A stretch of DNA of 64,000 nt from Sciurus carolinensis. Taxonomy: Eukaryota; Chordata; Mammalia; Rodentia; Sciuridae. The notes under the pieces were generated by a model that saw nothing but the letters and a program-made list of their open reading frames with translations, was not told where the DNA came from and made no database searches. Every line of letters begins with the position of its first letter. Position 1 is the stretch's first letter. Positions 22,906 to 33,409 of the stretch are shown here, in pieces. Where the stretch lies: assembly GCF_902686445.1 (NCBI RefSeq), contig NC_062224.1, positions 47,987,156 through 48,051,155 on the forward strand, given 5' to 3'. The translations under genes and the position numbers were made by a program.

Positions 22906-25900
22906 ATGAACCAAATGACCGGGAATACAAATCATATCTCAATAATAACCCTGAATGTTAATGGCCTGAATTCATCAATCAAAAGACATAGACTGGCAGA
23001 TTGGATTAAAAAGAAAGATCCAACAATATGTTGCCTGCAAGAGACTCACCTCATAGAAAGAGATACCCATAGACTAAAGGTGAAAGGATGGGGAAAAACA
23101 TACCATGCACATGGACTCAGCAAAAAAGCTGGAGTATCCATCCTCATCTCAGATAATGTGGACTTCAAGCCAATGTTAGTCAGAAGGGATAAAGAAGGAC
23201 ATTTCATACTGCTTAAGGGAAGCATAAATCAGCAAGATATAACAATCATAAACATCTATGCCCGAAACAGTGGCTCATCCATGTATGTTAAACAAATCCT
23301 TCTCAATTTTAGAAACCAAATAGACCGTAACACAATAATACTAGGTGATTTCAACACGCCTCTCTCACCACTGGACAGATCTTCCAAACAAAAATTGAAC
23401 AAAGAAACCATACATCTCAATAACACAATCAATAATTTAGACTTAACAGACATTTATAGAATATACCATCCAACCAAGAGCGAATACACTTTCTTCTCAG
23501 CAGCACATGGATCCTTCTCTAAAATAGACCATATATTATGCCACAAAGCTAATGTCAGCAAATACAAGAAGATAGAGACACTTCCTTGTATTCTATCAGA
23601 TCATAATGGATTGAAGTTAGAAATAAATGAAAGAGTATAAAACAGAAACTACTCCAACACCTGGAGATTAAACAATATGCTATTATATGATGAATGGATA
23701 ACAGAAGATATTAGGAAGGAAATTTAAAAATTCTTAGAGGTAAACGAGAACAAAGAAACATCATATCAAAATCTCTAGGACACTATGAAAGCAGTACTTA
23801 GAGGAAGATTTATTTCATGGAGCACATTTAATAAAAGAAGTAAAACTCAACAAGTAAATGACCTAACACTACAGCTCAAAGCCCTAGAAAAAGAAGAACA
23901 GACCAACACCAAAAGTAGTAGAAGACAGGAAATAGTTAAACTCAGAGCTGAAATCAACAAAATTGAAACAAAAGAAACAATACAAAAATTGACAAAATAA
24001 ATAGTTGGTTCTTCGAAAAAATAAACAAAATTGATAAACCTTTAGCCACACTAACAAAGAGAAGACAAGAGAAAACACAAATCACCAAAATTCGGAATGA
24101 ACAAGGAAATATCACAACAGACACGACTGAAATACAAAACATAATCAGAAGCTATTTTGAAAATCTATACTCCAACAAAATAGAAAATTTCGAAGACATC
24201 AACAGGTTTCTAGAGACATATGAATTGCTTAAAATGAACGAGGAGGACATACACAATTTAAATAGACCAATTTCAAGTAATGAAATAGAAGAAGTCATCA
24301 GAAGCCTACGAACAAAGAAAAGTCCAGGACCAGATGGGTTCTCAGCCGAATTCTACAAAACCTTTAAAGAAGAGCTCATTCCAAAACTTCTCAAAGTATT
24401 CCATAAAATAGAAGAGGAGGGAACCCTCCCAAACTCATTCTATGAAGCCAATATTACCCTGATACCCAAACCAGACAGAGACACATCGAGGAAAGAAAAT
24501 TTCAGACCAATATCTTTAATGAACATCGACGCAAAAATTCTCAACAAAATTTTAGCAAATCGCATAAAAAAACATATTAAAAAGATAGTGCACCATGATC
24601 AAGTGGGTTTCATCCCAGGGATGCAAGATTGGTTCAACATCAGGAAATCAATAAATGTAATTCACCATATCAATAGACTTAAAGTCAAGAATCACATGAT
24701 TATTTTGATAGATGCAGAAAAAGCATTTGATAAAATACAGCACTCCTTCATGCTCAAAACACTAGAAAAAATAGGGATAGTGGGAACATTCCTTAACATT
24801 GTAAAGGCCATCTACACTAAGCCCATGGCTAATATCATTCTAAATGGTGAAAAACTGAAAGCATTCCCTCTAAAAACTGGAACAAGGCAGGGATGCCCTC
24901 TTTCACCACTTCTATTCAATATCGTCCTTGAAACTCTAGCCAGAGCAATTAGACAGACCAAAGAAATTAAAGGGATACGAATAGGAAAAGAAGAACTCAA
25001 ACTATCCCTATTTGCTGGTGATATGATTGTATACTTAGAGGAACCAGGAAATTCCACCAGAAAACTTTTAGATCTCATAAGTGAATTCAGTAAAGTAGCG
25101 GGATATAAGATCAATGCACGTAAATCTAAGGCATTTTTATACATAAGCGATGAATCTTCAGAAAGAGAAATCAGGAAAACTACCCCATTCACAATAGCTT
25201 CGAAAAAAATAAAATACTTGGGAATCAATCTCACAAAAGAGGTGAAAGACCTGTACAATGAGAACTACAGAACACTAAAGAAAGAAATTCAAGAAAACCT
25301 TAAAAGATGGAAAGATCTCCCATGTTCTTGGATAGGAAGAATTAATATTGTCAAAATGGCCATACTACCAAAAGTGCTATACAGATTCAATGCAATTCCA
25401 ATTAAAATCCCAATGATGTACCTTACAGAAATAGAGCAAGCAATTATGAAATTCATCTGGAAGAATAAAAAACCCAGAATAGCTAAAGCAATCCTTGGCA
25501 GAAAGAGTGAAGCAGGGGGTATCGCAATACCAGATCTTCAACTCTACTACAAAGCAATAGTAACAAAAACGGCATGGTATTGGTACCAAAATAGAAAGGT
25601 GGATCAATGGTACAGAATAGAGGACACGGACACAAACCCAAATAAATACAATTTTCTCATACTAGACAAAGGGGCCAAAATATGCAATGGAGAAAAGATA
25701 GCCTCTTCAACAAATGGTGCTGGGAGAATTGGAAATCCATATGCAACAGAATGAAACTAAACCCATATCTCTCATCATGCACAAAACTAAACTCAAAATG
25801 GATTAAGGATCTCAGAATCAGACCGGACACCTTGCATCTTATAGAAGAAAAAGTAGGTCCAGAGCTTCAACATGTCGGCTTAGGACCAGACTTCCTCAAC

Positions 25901-26640
25901 AGGACTCCCATAGCACAAGAAATAAAAGCAAGAATTAATAACTGGGATAGATTCAAACTAAAAAGCTTTTTCTCAGCAAAGGAAACTATCAGCAATGCGA
26001 AGAAAGAGCCTACAGAGTGGGAGAAAATCTTTGCCAATCATACTTCAGATAGAGCACTAATCTCCAGAATCTATAAAGAACTCAAAAAACTCTACACCAA
26101 GAATGTAAATAATCCAATCGACAAATGGGCTAAGGAAATGAATAGACACTTCACAGAAGAAGATCTGCAAGCAATCAACAAACATATGGAAAAATGTTCA
26201 ACATCTCTAGTAATAAGAGAAATGCAAATCAAAACCACCCTAAGATTCCATCTCACCCCAATTAGAATGGCGATTATCAAGAATACAAGCAACAACAGGT
26301 GTTGGCGAGGATGTGGGGAGAAAGGTACACTCTTACATTGCTGGTGGGGCTGCAAATTAGTGCAGCCACTCTGGAAAGCAGTGTGGAGATTCCTTAGAAA
26401 ACTTGGAATGGAACCACCATTTGACCCAGCTATCCCACTCCTTGGCCTATACCCAAAGGACTTAAAATCAGCATATTACAGAGATACAGCCACATCAATG
26501 TTCATAGCTGCTCAGTTCACAATAGCCAGATTGTGGAACCAACCTAGATGTCCTTCAATTGATGAATGGATAAAGAAACTGTGGTATATATATATACAAT
26601 GGAATATTACTCAGCCATAAAGAATGATAAAATTATGGCA
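22906..26640 (+). pseudogene. L1 copy 2 ORF2 (endonuclease/reverse transcriptase), broken
   Basis: The endonuclease (22906-23640) shows TLNVNGLN, QETHLIE, GDFN, SKIDHI and LSDHNG, but has NIYARN where family members usually have NIYAPN. A stop at 23638 ends that frame, and 23641-24224 has further breaks. The RT frame 24225-25754 carries [12 protein letters not shown] and [13 protein letters not shown], but the catalytic FADD is FAGD (25012-25023), losing an Asp that binds metal. A one-A deletion near 25680 shifts the frame; 25682-26620 continues with the Cys-rich C-terminus and is then shifted by a (TA)n expansion near 26586. It is inactive several times over. Confidence 0.92.
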
Positions 26641-26747
26641 TTTGCAGGCAAATGGATGAAATTGGAGAATATCATGCTAAGTGAGATAAGCCAATCTCAC
26701 AAAACCAATGGACGAATGACCTCGCTAATAAGTGGATGATGACACGT

Positions 26748-26875
26748 AATGGGGGGTGGGAGGGGTTAGTGTTAGGGTTAGAGTTAGGGTTAGGGAGCGG
26801 GGCAAGAATGGAGGAAGGAAGGACTGTATAGAGAGAAAAGAGGGGTGGGAGGGGTGGGGGGGAAGGGGAAAAAAT
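26748..26875 (+). repeat. G-rich L1 3' UTR with telomere-like TTAGGG repeats
   Basis: The tract reads GGGGGGTGGGAGGGG, then alternating GTTAGG and TTAGAG units including three TTAGGG hexamers (about 26768-26798), and ends in further G-runs. Copy 1 has a diverged form (TTGGGG, TTAGGG) at 19800-19910, and copy 3 lacks this block. L1 3' UTR polypurine tracts commonly form G-quadruplexes. Confidence 0.8.
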
Positions 26876-27077
26876 GGCAGAATGAATCAAACAACATTAC
26901 CCTATGTAAATTTATGATTATACAAATGGTATGCCTTTATGCCATGTACAAACAGAGAAACAACATGTATCCCATTTGTTTACAATAATAAAAATAAATA
27001 AATAAATAAAAAATAAAAATAAATAAATAAATAAAATGAAAAATAATTCCCCCCCCCCAAAAAAAAAAGATATTACC

Positions 27078-28552
27078 TTTGTTAATTAACTTAATAGGTG
27101 AATTATGGTGTTCCTGAATTTCTAGGGCCCTGTGAATAGTATTCATATTATGGAAAGAAAAAAATTATCTTCTTCAAAAGATTACTATCAAAACATAAGT
27201 AAAACATATTCTAGTTCTCAAAACCTTTTTTAAAATATAAAATTTAGTAGTTTGAAACAATGACTCTTTTATTATATGTCAAGATTTAGCAATTCAGAAA
27301 AATGACCAGGGCCTGCCTGGGCGACTCTTCCGCTCCAGAATAGTATGGACTAAGTCACTGGTGGCATGCAGCTGACAGTGAAGCTGATCTAGGTTGGCCA
27401 AGATGCTTCACTATGTGCCTGGTACACCTGTTTGCAGAACACCTGGAAGATGGGTCTAGCTGTGACCTCCTCTTTCTCCATGTAGTCTCAGAACCTCTCC
27501 ATGTGGTCTTTCAGCAGAATAGACTGACTTTTTATGTGTGACTCAGGGCATCAGAAAACCAGGTGAATACTACCAGTTATATTAAAAGCTAAGTACCCAG
27601 AATTGGCACAGAATCATTTCTGCCATGATCTATTGGTTTGAGCCATCATGGTCTAACCCAGACATAAAGGAAGAAGAAAGAGGCACTACCACTTGGTGGA
27701 TAGAATATGTGGTCATTCTTTATCTTTCACAAACTATACATACACTGAAAAAGTCTTGACTAAATTTTATGTTACTATTAGATTGGAAGGAGAGAACTGC
27801 AGCTTCCTTTGTAGTTCTGCAAATATTTGTCAGGAGAAACCACAAAATTGCATTCAAGTGATGTGGCTTTTTATGGAACATTTTATGTTCCATAAAATGG
27901 AAGCTTTCTTAAATGAATAATTCCTTTAGCTTTCTCTCTTCACTGACTAGAGTCCAAATAACCTGCTAGCTTGTTCTGTGGGGTTACTGTTGTGTCTCCA
28001 TCAGTGGATAGTCTACCTGTGCTGGGAGGCCAAATTCATAAAACGTTCCTCTAAGTCAGGTACCTCTGCTTCTGCCACTCTCCACCTGAGGTGGGCTCTC
28101 CTGCCAGCTGGGAGTCACATTGCCTTAGGTAAATACATAATTATTCTTGATATTGTCATTTTGTGTCTAATGTCCACTTTTCTTCATTCATGCCCCTCAA
28201 AGAAGTGTCTGAGGAACGCTTCCTCCAGAGTCACTGCAATGTTGATGATCCCACTCAACCCTGCCCTTGTGGTTGTACTAAATCAGGACTTTTCCAAGAA
28301 GGATCAGGAAAACAGAGATCTAGCAAGGTTCCTGAATTTTTAATACACTTTAAAATTGGGAAATTATTGTGTTAGGTAATAAAGAGGAAGAGGTAAAGAA
28401 CCATGTTTTGTTAAATTCGAACCACCACAGTATTAACAGACATTAAATACTTACATTATTTCCCTTATCATAAACATTACTCTTGCAAAGCATTTAGGAG
28501 TGAAACTAAAAAACAAAGGAAAAGTGGGATGTTTTTATTATTCTATTATCAG
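27078..28552. other. Unique flank and presumed PKS intron
   Basis: Unique sequence resumes after the L1 pair. About 27300-27560 looks like an old interspersed repeat I cannot name. A hairpin lies at 27869-27897. I searched this stretch by eye for the missing N-terminal half of the ketosynthase (DTACSSS-type motif) and found none. 28530-28552 is a good splice acceptor. Confidence 0.45.
28530..28552 (+). promoter_or_regulatory. Retained splice acceptor before PKS KS exon
   Basis: A T-rich run ending TTCTATTATCAG directly precedes the first recognisable ketosynthase codons (GCA at 28553, starting ALEDHNKV). Homology starting exactly at an AG after a pyrimidine tract shows this is a genomic, not a processed, copy. 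Confidence 0.65.
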
Positions 28553-29520
28553 GCACTAGAAGACCATAACAAAGTGTGGGGAGTCATTGATGCCATTGCT
28601 GTTGATCAAGGACGATCAACTAATCCCTTCAGCAGACTACCCAGGCGGCAACAGGAGAAGCTCCTACAGAATGTCTATATGAATCACGTTGACCCATTAA
28701 TTGTGCTGTACATCAAGACTTATTGCACAGGAACTTTTGCTGGGGACCCCTTTGAAGCTGACGGTTTAGGGAACATTGTTGAAAGAAACAGATCACAGAG
28801 GTCCCTTGCTCTGAAGATTGGGCCAGTTAAAAGCAACATCAGTGTTATGGTTTGGATGTCCGAGGTGTCCCCCAAAGTTCACACGTGAGAAAATGCAAGA
28901 AGGTTCAGAGAAGAAATAAATGGGTGACAGGAGTCTTAACCCAATATGCGAATTAATCACCTGATGGGATTAAGTGATAACTGAAGGTAGGTGGGGTGAG
29001 GTCAGAGGAGGTGGGGCATGGGGGCGTAGTTTTGGGGTATATATTTTGAATCTGGAGAATGAAGTGTCTCTGTGTTTCCTGATCATCATGTGAGCTGCCT
29101 GTGCCACACTCTTCTGCCATGATGTTCAGCCTCACCTTGAGCCCCCAGGAATAGAGTCTGCTGTCTATGGACTGAGACCTCTGAAACCATGAGCCCCCAA
29201 ATAAACTTCCTCTCCTCTAAAATTATTCTGGTAAGGTCTTTAAGTCACAGCAGCAAAAAATCTGACTAAAACAATCAGCCACACAGAGTCTGCAGCAAGA
29301 ATAGCAGGCCTTATTAAAGAGCTTCTACTGATTCATCATGAAAGGATCCTTCCACATTTGTACTCTTCATAGCGTGCAAGCAGTATAGACACTAAGAGAT
29401 TGAATCTGTCTATTCCAATTAGCCTAGAGGCCTGGGAAGCATCTCAAGAATTGCCAAGAGGAGCTGGGGTTAGCAGTTTTAAAGTGGGGGGAACCACAAT
29501 TCATGTTGTCATTAGGCAGT
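28553..29520 (+). pseudogene. PKS relic: ketosynthase C-terminal half
   Basis: The open frame to 28842 contains the KS block that normally reads EAHGTGTxxGDPxEA; here it is IKTYCTGTFAGDPFEADGLG, so the catalytic His is replaced by Cys. The next catalytic block is split: KSNIS lies before the LTR at 28843, and after it the frame resumes at 29274 as ISHTESAARIAGLIKELLL, so the second catalytic His (KSNIxH) survives but Gly became Ser. The end of KS is recognisable near 29400-29520 as LSIPISLEAWE, then GGTTIHVVIRQLKQ (family GGTNAHVV), in shifted frames. The nucleophile Cys would be in an upstream exon not found here. Confidence 0.85.
28843..29273 (+). mobile_element. MaLR-type solo LTR inside PKS exon, 5-bp duplication
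   Basis: Starts TGTTATGGTTTGGATGTCCG and ends GACTAAAACA, with perfect 5-bp duplications ATCAG at 28838-28842 and 29274-29278. Internal blocks (CACCTGATGGGATTAAGTGA, GTATATATTTTGAATCTGG, TGAAACCATGAGCCCCCAAA) fit MaLR LTRs, and AATAAA lies near 29200. Removing the element and one ATCAG rejoins the KS reading frame, proving insertion into coding sequence. Confidence 0.9.
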
Positions 29521-29619
29521 TGAAGCAGCAATCCCTGAATCTTCCTCTTAGGAGGCCATCTGAAGTACATTCACTATCTGGAGCCCCAGGAAATCACCCC
29601 AACTGACAAGGGAAGACAC

Positions 29620-30600
29620 AGTTAATTATCTGGGCCAACATGTCCAGGTATCACTACAAAACCTGGCTTGCACATCAGACTGCAGAAGGAGCCACATGAG
29701 AACATTTGTAATCACATCTTTCGAGTAGCTAAGACAGCAGCTTGAATCAGCAGTCAAGGAGGAACAGTTCAAATTCACAGACATTCATGTTCTGTGAAAC
29801 TACCAAGGGGTGGGATAGATACTGCTTAAGTGTGAACCAGTTGTCAGAAAAAAATTGCCACAAATCTCTTCAAAATGAACCTACATGTCTCTTTGAGTTA
29901 ATAGAAAAACGACTATAATTTTTCAAATCCTGAGATAACCCTGCCTCTCTTTTTTACATTCCAAGTAGCTTTGGTGACTCCCCTGAGGTTCTCAGGTGTT
30001 AAAACCTGATGCCATGTTGGGTTCCTCGATGGGACAAGTTGCTCCTACATACTGTGCAGGGGTCATTGCCCTTGAAGATGCTGTGAAGGTGACTCAGTGT
30101 CAGAGCAGATCACAGGCAAAGGGGGCTGTAAGGAAAATGGTGGAAGTTGGAAACATCTCTGTGAAGGAAATGTGGAAGAATCCAGATTTCTTCTCTGGGA
30201 GGGTCTGCATTGTGGCCTTTAAAAGTCATTGCTCCTGTTAAGTGAGGCAGAAGTTATAGCCAAGTGTCATGAGGAACTGGCTCACCAGTTTAAGTACAGG
30301 AACATACTGTACTTCTTACCAGTTCCAGTTGCTTATCACCATTGTATGATGGATCCAATACTCGAGGATGTTGAAGAGAGCAGTGAGAATTTGTAGAGGA
30401 GGGATCCAGGACTGGGACTGATTTCAACAGTGACAGGAGAAAAGCTCCTGAAGAAGAATGTACTACTCACATATATTGGTCCAGGACCATTCAGTAGCCA
30501 TTGGTTTTGATGCACATGATCACAACTTATGTTAAAGGAAGGGACAATGCTATATTTGTTGAAATAGCCCCTAAGAGAAGGTTCAGGGAAATCTTAGGTG
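29620..30600 (+). pseudogene. PKS relic: KS-AT linker and acyltransferase
   Basis: The AT domain loads the extender unit onto the carrier protein. The linker reads near 29660-29750 as NLACTSDCRRSHMRTFVIT (family YTSxxRRxHxxxR). The AT core (about 29960-30240) gives a shifted VALVTPLRFSGV, then DAMLGSSMGQVAPTYCAGVI followed by ALEDAVKV. The nucleophile motif GHSxG is GSSMG, with Ser kept and the preceding His lost. KMVEVGNISVKE follows. After a stop at 30239 the frame shifts to EAEVIAKCHEELAHQFKYRN, then PVAYHHCMMDPILEDVEES (catalytic HSxxMDP region), LISTVTGEKL, and near 30540 DNAIFVEIAPKR (family VFVEIGP). Clearly an AT, clearly dead. Confidence 0.85.
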
Positions 30601-30659
30601 AAGAAATCTTAATTTTCCCTTTTCTTATAAGCAATTAAAATGTGTTTGTGTGTGCATGT

Positions 30660-31740
30660 GTGTGTGACTCTTCAATTTAATCAAATCTCTGTCTGAGTTT
30701 GGATACAACCTTAATTGGTCATCTTATATGGTTCATAAACAACTCCAACCAGTCACCCAAGATACCCATTTGATTATGAGAGTCTTATGGCTTAAAGAGT
30801 CTTCAGTTGAAGAACAAAACTGCTTACTCCAATCACTCTCTAGTTAGCAGTGTCAATGACAACTTAGATGTCACCTGCTTCATCACCTTGGATAGAGCAC
30901 CCTATGTTTTTGAGCACAAAAACATGGGACTCCTTTGGTTCCTAGTCCCTGTTTTTTGGAACTTGATATGACTTGTGTGATGGACAGTTTAAGCACTAGA
31001 GCACCTCAGAGTACATCAGGCCAGAGTGGGAAGCCAAAACTCTTCAGATATCAATATACAGTTGAAATCAAAACAGAGAGGACTAACTTTTAAATTTCTC
31101 TTCCTCTTCAGCAGTTTATGTCGCAGAAAAAATTACCAAAAGAAAGCAACAAAAAACTTTGAGTGTAAAAAAAAATATTCCTCTTGTGAGCATCTTTCAA
31201 AACTAAGTTGATTTTAACCAGTGATGAAGATTATGAAAGACTCTTCCATGTTAGTTTTCAATATGATACCATTTTTTTAAACAATTAAAAGTCATTTCAT
31301 TTTGTGATGTTCTAAAGGATAGTATAAAACTATCAAAGTTAAGGAACAACTCCAAAAAGAATCACATCCATCTAGTGCTGTTAGATTGTTTCCTGCAAAT
31401 GACATTTGTCATGCAACAAGAGACACAAATATTGAAGGAAAAGCTGATTCTCTTTCAAAAATAGTAAAGCTGACAGTTTTCAAAAATCTGGAAGGAGAAA
31501 TGAATATATACCTAAAGGTCATCCAATGTACAGAAAACTACTTTGAAATATGTGGGTTCTTTACAGACAAAAATCGTTCCATTTTATCAAGGCTAGAAGA
31601 GATTGGGTTCTTGTATAGTAGACGAACAATCTACTTTCTTTCTAGAAAATGCATGGAAGCAAATGTCAGAGATTCAGATGCTTGGGGTCCCTGGCTAAAT
31701 TCATCAATTACCACTAGTTCTAGATGACACATTGGAATAG
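30660..31740 (+). pseudogene. PKS relic: post-AT linker and dehydratase
   Basis: FGYNLNWSSYMVH (about 30700) and HPRYPFDYESL (about 30757-30790, frame-shifted to LWLKESSVEEQN) are the post-AT linker. The DH start reads near 30860-30950 as CFITLDRAPYVFEHKN and GLLWFLVPVF, matching the DH pattern with a conserved hydrophobic PGA segment now lost. The catalytic HxxxGxxxxP His cannot be found intact. The open frame 31386-31727 (CHATRDTNIEGKAD, then YFEICGFFTDKNRS and LSRLEEIGFLY) fits the second hot-dog fold and the ERLEEIGFQYGP-like block of DH domains. Confidence is lower than for KS and KR. Confidence 0.7.
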
Positions 31741-31827
31741 CTCAACAGCTTGAAGTATATTTGCCTTAGACATATATTGTACTTCAGGAATGGGTAATGA
31801 GATCCTAAGATAAAAGTAAGTGATAGG

Positions 31828-31962
31828 GGGCTGGGGCTGTAGCTCAGTGGTAGAGTGCTTGCCTTACCCATGTGAGGTACTGGGTTCAATTCTCAGTACC
31901 ACATAAAAATAAATAAAGATATCATGTCCATCTACAACTAAAGGAATATATTTTTTTTAAAA
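31828..31962 (+). mobile_element. ID SINE in PKS relic
   Basis: Well preserved ID: GGGGCTGGGGCTGTAGCTCA, then GTGGTAGAGTGCTTGCC and TGGGTTCAATTCTCAGTACC, followed by (AAAT)n and an A-rich tail. Flanks AAGTAAGTGATAGG and AAGTAGGTGATAAG are a plausible duplication, and PKS-like coding resumes afterwards. Internal A and B boxes of RNA polymerase III promoters are visible. Confidence 0.88.
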
Positions 31963-31964
31963 AG

Positions 31965-32440
31965 TAGGTGATAAGATGGAGACTGAAATGAAGGACTTCC
32001 ATCACATTTTATTCATGTGGGGAACTCAAAAACTGAACAAAGAGAACCCAGAAACACTTCTTTAATACCTAACAAAGTGCTGTGAGGAATTTGATAACCT
32101 GATTTGACCTCAAAAGACTGAAATGCTGATTACTCTGTAATAGTAATCACTTGTAGGATAGTAATAAATGTGCATATGTCAACACAAGATTTGTTCCCTT
32201 TTGATGGAAAAGTCACATATCACATTTCAGATGATTGTGATTAGTGATACAGGTTTATGCAGCATCACAAGCTTAGTGGAGCAATTAAGTGTGAAGGGAA
32301 GGATTATACAGAGCTCCATATTAATCAGGGGACAACATTCCTGAAATCAGGTGTATTTTCTTTTAAAGGATTTAAGGCAGCCAACCCCACAAGGGCAATC
32401 AGAATTCTGAGGCATTCACTCCATACACCTCAGATCCCTA
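31965..32440 (+). pseudogene. PKS relic: linker / pseudo-ketoreductase region
   Basis: KMETEMKDFHHILFMWGTQK and LNKENPETLL follow the ID SINE, then shifted fragments (TQDLFPFD; a DYTELHINQG block near 32300; AFTPYTSDPY-like wording near 32405-32435). The position between DH and ER is where animal PKS and FAS carry the structural pseudo-KR and pseudo-methyltransferase. I assign it by position and general wording only. Confidence 0.55.
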
Positions 32441-32890
32441 CATTGTAACAGAGGTGGCAACCCAGTTAGAAATACACAGACTTGCACTACTCAGTGACCA
32501 ATGTGTGGAAGTTGAGGCTGATAAAATACACATCCACTCAGAAGATTATTCTCTATTTACCCCTCCAGCTGCAATTTTGGAAATACTTTGTATTGGGCTG
32601 GTGACATAGGGTAAACATAAATTACTGGCACTGGTCTTTGGTGGTGCTGTACCATCCATCAGTAAGTCCATTAAAGTCCTGACAATCGGTGATCACATTG
32701 CCACCTATCATCCTGCTGTGGCACCATCAAAGGTTTTAATCGATGGCACAATGTGCATTCACAGCAAGATGCTTCCAGTATTTAGAAATGTACCTTGGGC
32801 ATCATACTTTATAATAGCCTGGAAAACTCTCACCCAGATATTACCAAATGCCAGCCCATCTCTCCACACTTGCTACCATCTCTCTACTGC
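32441..32890 (+). pseudogene. PKS relic: enoylreductase N-terminal part
   Basis: Shifted frames give VATQLEIHRLALLSDQCVEV, KIHIHSEDYSLF, then ALVFGGAVPSISKSIKVL with TIGDHIATYHPAVAPSKV, which is the MDR-type ER block (family GxEFSGxVxxVGxxVxxxxxGDxV). HSKMLPVFRNVPWASYFI and AWKTLTQILPNA continue the pattern of the catalytic/NADPH domain. The remainder of the ER is not seen before the next exon, so either an exon was deleted or it decayed. An L2-like repeat and a reversed ID fill the gap. Confidence 0.75.
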
Positions 32891-32999
32891 CACGATTGGC
32901 TCTAGATGAGGTGCTGACCTGGGCTGCTAAGGAAGAGACTGGGTAGCCCCACTCTCTCTCTACCACCTATGGCAAAAAGTGGAATGCTGCCAGCACGTG

Positions 33000-33136
33000 T
33001 GTGACTCCCACCTTTAGAGGAATTCTTTGAAGAGACCCTCTCTGACCTTTCCCCGCTCCAAGGCATCACATTCATATGTTGTCAACACCCACCTGATGTT
33101 TTACAGCAATTATTGCAGAATGGTCACATTCAGGAC
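33000..33136 (+). mobile_element. L2 LINE 3' fragment in presumed PKS intron
   Basis: GAATTCTTTGAAGAGACCCT, then CTCTGACCTTTCCCCGCTCC matches the L2 3' end (family TCCTTCCCTGACC-like). Being in the gap between ER and KR, it supports an intron here. Confidence 0.55.
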
Positions 33137-33153
33137 CATATTCTAAATCTTTT

Positions 33154-33285
33154 TTTTTTCTAAATTATTTTTAGTTGTGGATGGACCTTTATTTTATTCA
33201 TTTATTTATATGCAGTGCTGAGAACTGAACCCAGTGCCTCACACATGCAAGGAAAGCACTCTACCACTGAGCCACAACCCCAGCC
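33154..33285 (-). mobile_element. ID SINE, reverse, with target duplication
   Basis: The reverse ID reads GCAGTGCTGAGAACTGAACC, CACACATGCAAGGAAAGCAC and CTGAGCCACAACCCCAGCCC. The duplication CATATTCTAAATCTT flanks it (about 33139-33153 and 33286-33300). Confidence 0.9.
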
Positions 33286-33384
33286 CCATATTCTAAATCT
33301 TATCCAAGTTTTACAGAAATCCTGTCTGATGGCATCCAGTAGAGCTGTCTGTTAGAGGTTAATATCAATGGGTTTAGAAAAAAA

Positions 33385-33409
33385 TAAAATTTGTCTTGCT
33401 CTCTTTCAG
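33385..33409 (+). promoter_or_regulatory. Retained splice acceptor before PKS KR exon
   Basis: TTGTCTTGCTCTCTTTCAG is a strong polypyrimidine tract plus AG just before KR-type coding resumes at 33410. Confidence 0.65.

Larger units (their letters stand above)
20060..27065 (+). mobile_element. L1 copy 2, full-length, young but mutated
   Basis: A 7.0-kb complete L1: a GC-rich 5' UTR starting TGAGTTTCAAGATGGCGGAC (20060-21756), ORF1 (21757-22801), a short inter-ORF region with an (AAAT)n run, ORF2 (22906 to about 26640), a G-rich 3' UTR and an (AAAT)n/C10/A tail (26985-27065). The 12-bp duplication AAAGATATTACC lies at 20048-20059 and 27066-27077. Both ORFs carry inactivating changes, so it cannot now move on its own. 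Confidence 0.93.

Noticed and set aside
28163..28375. Cys-rich frame (QPCPCGCTKSG) upstream of the KS exon, considered as an earlier PKS exon
   Set aside because: It does not match any ketosynthase segment, and no conserved active-site motif was found.
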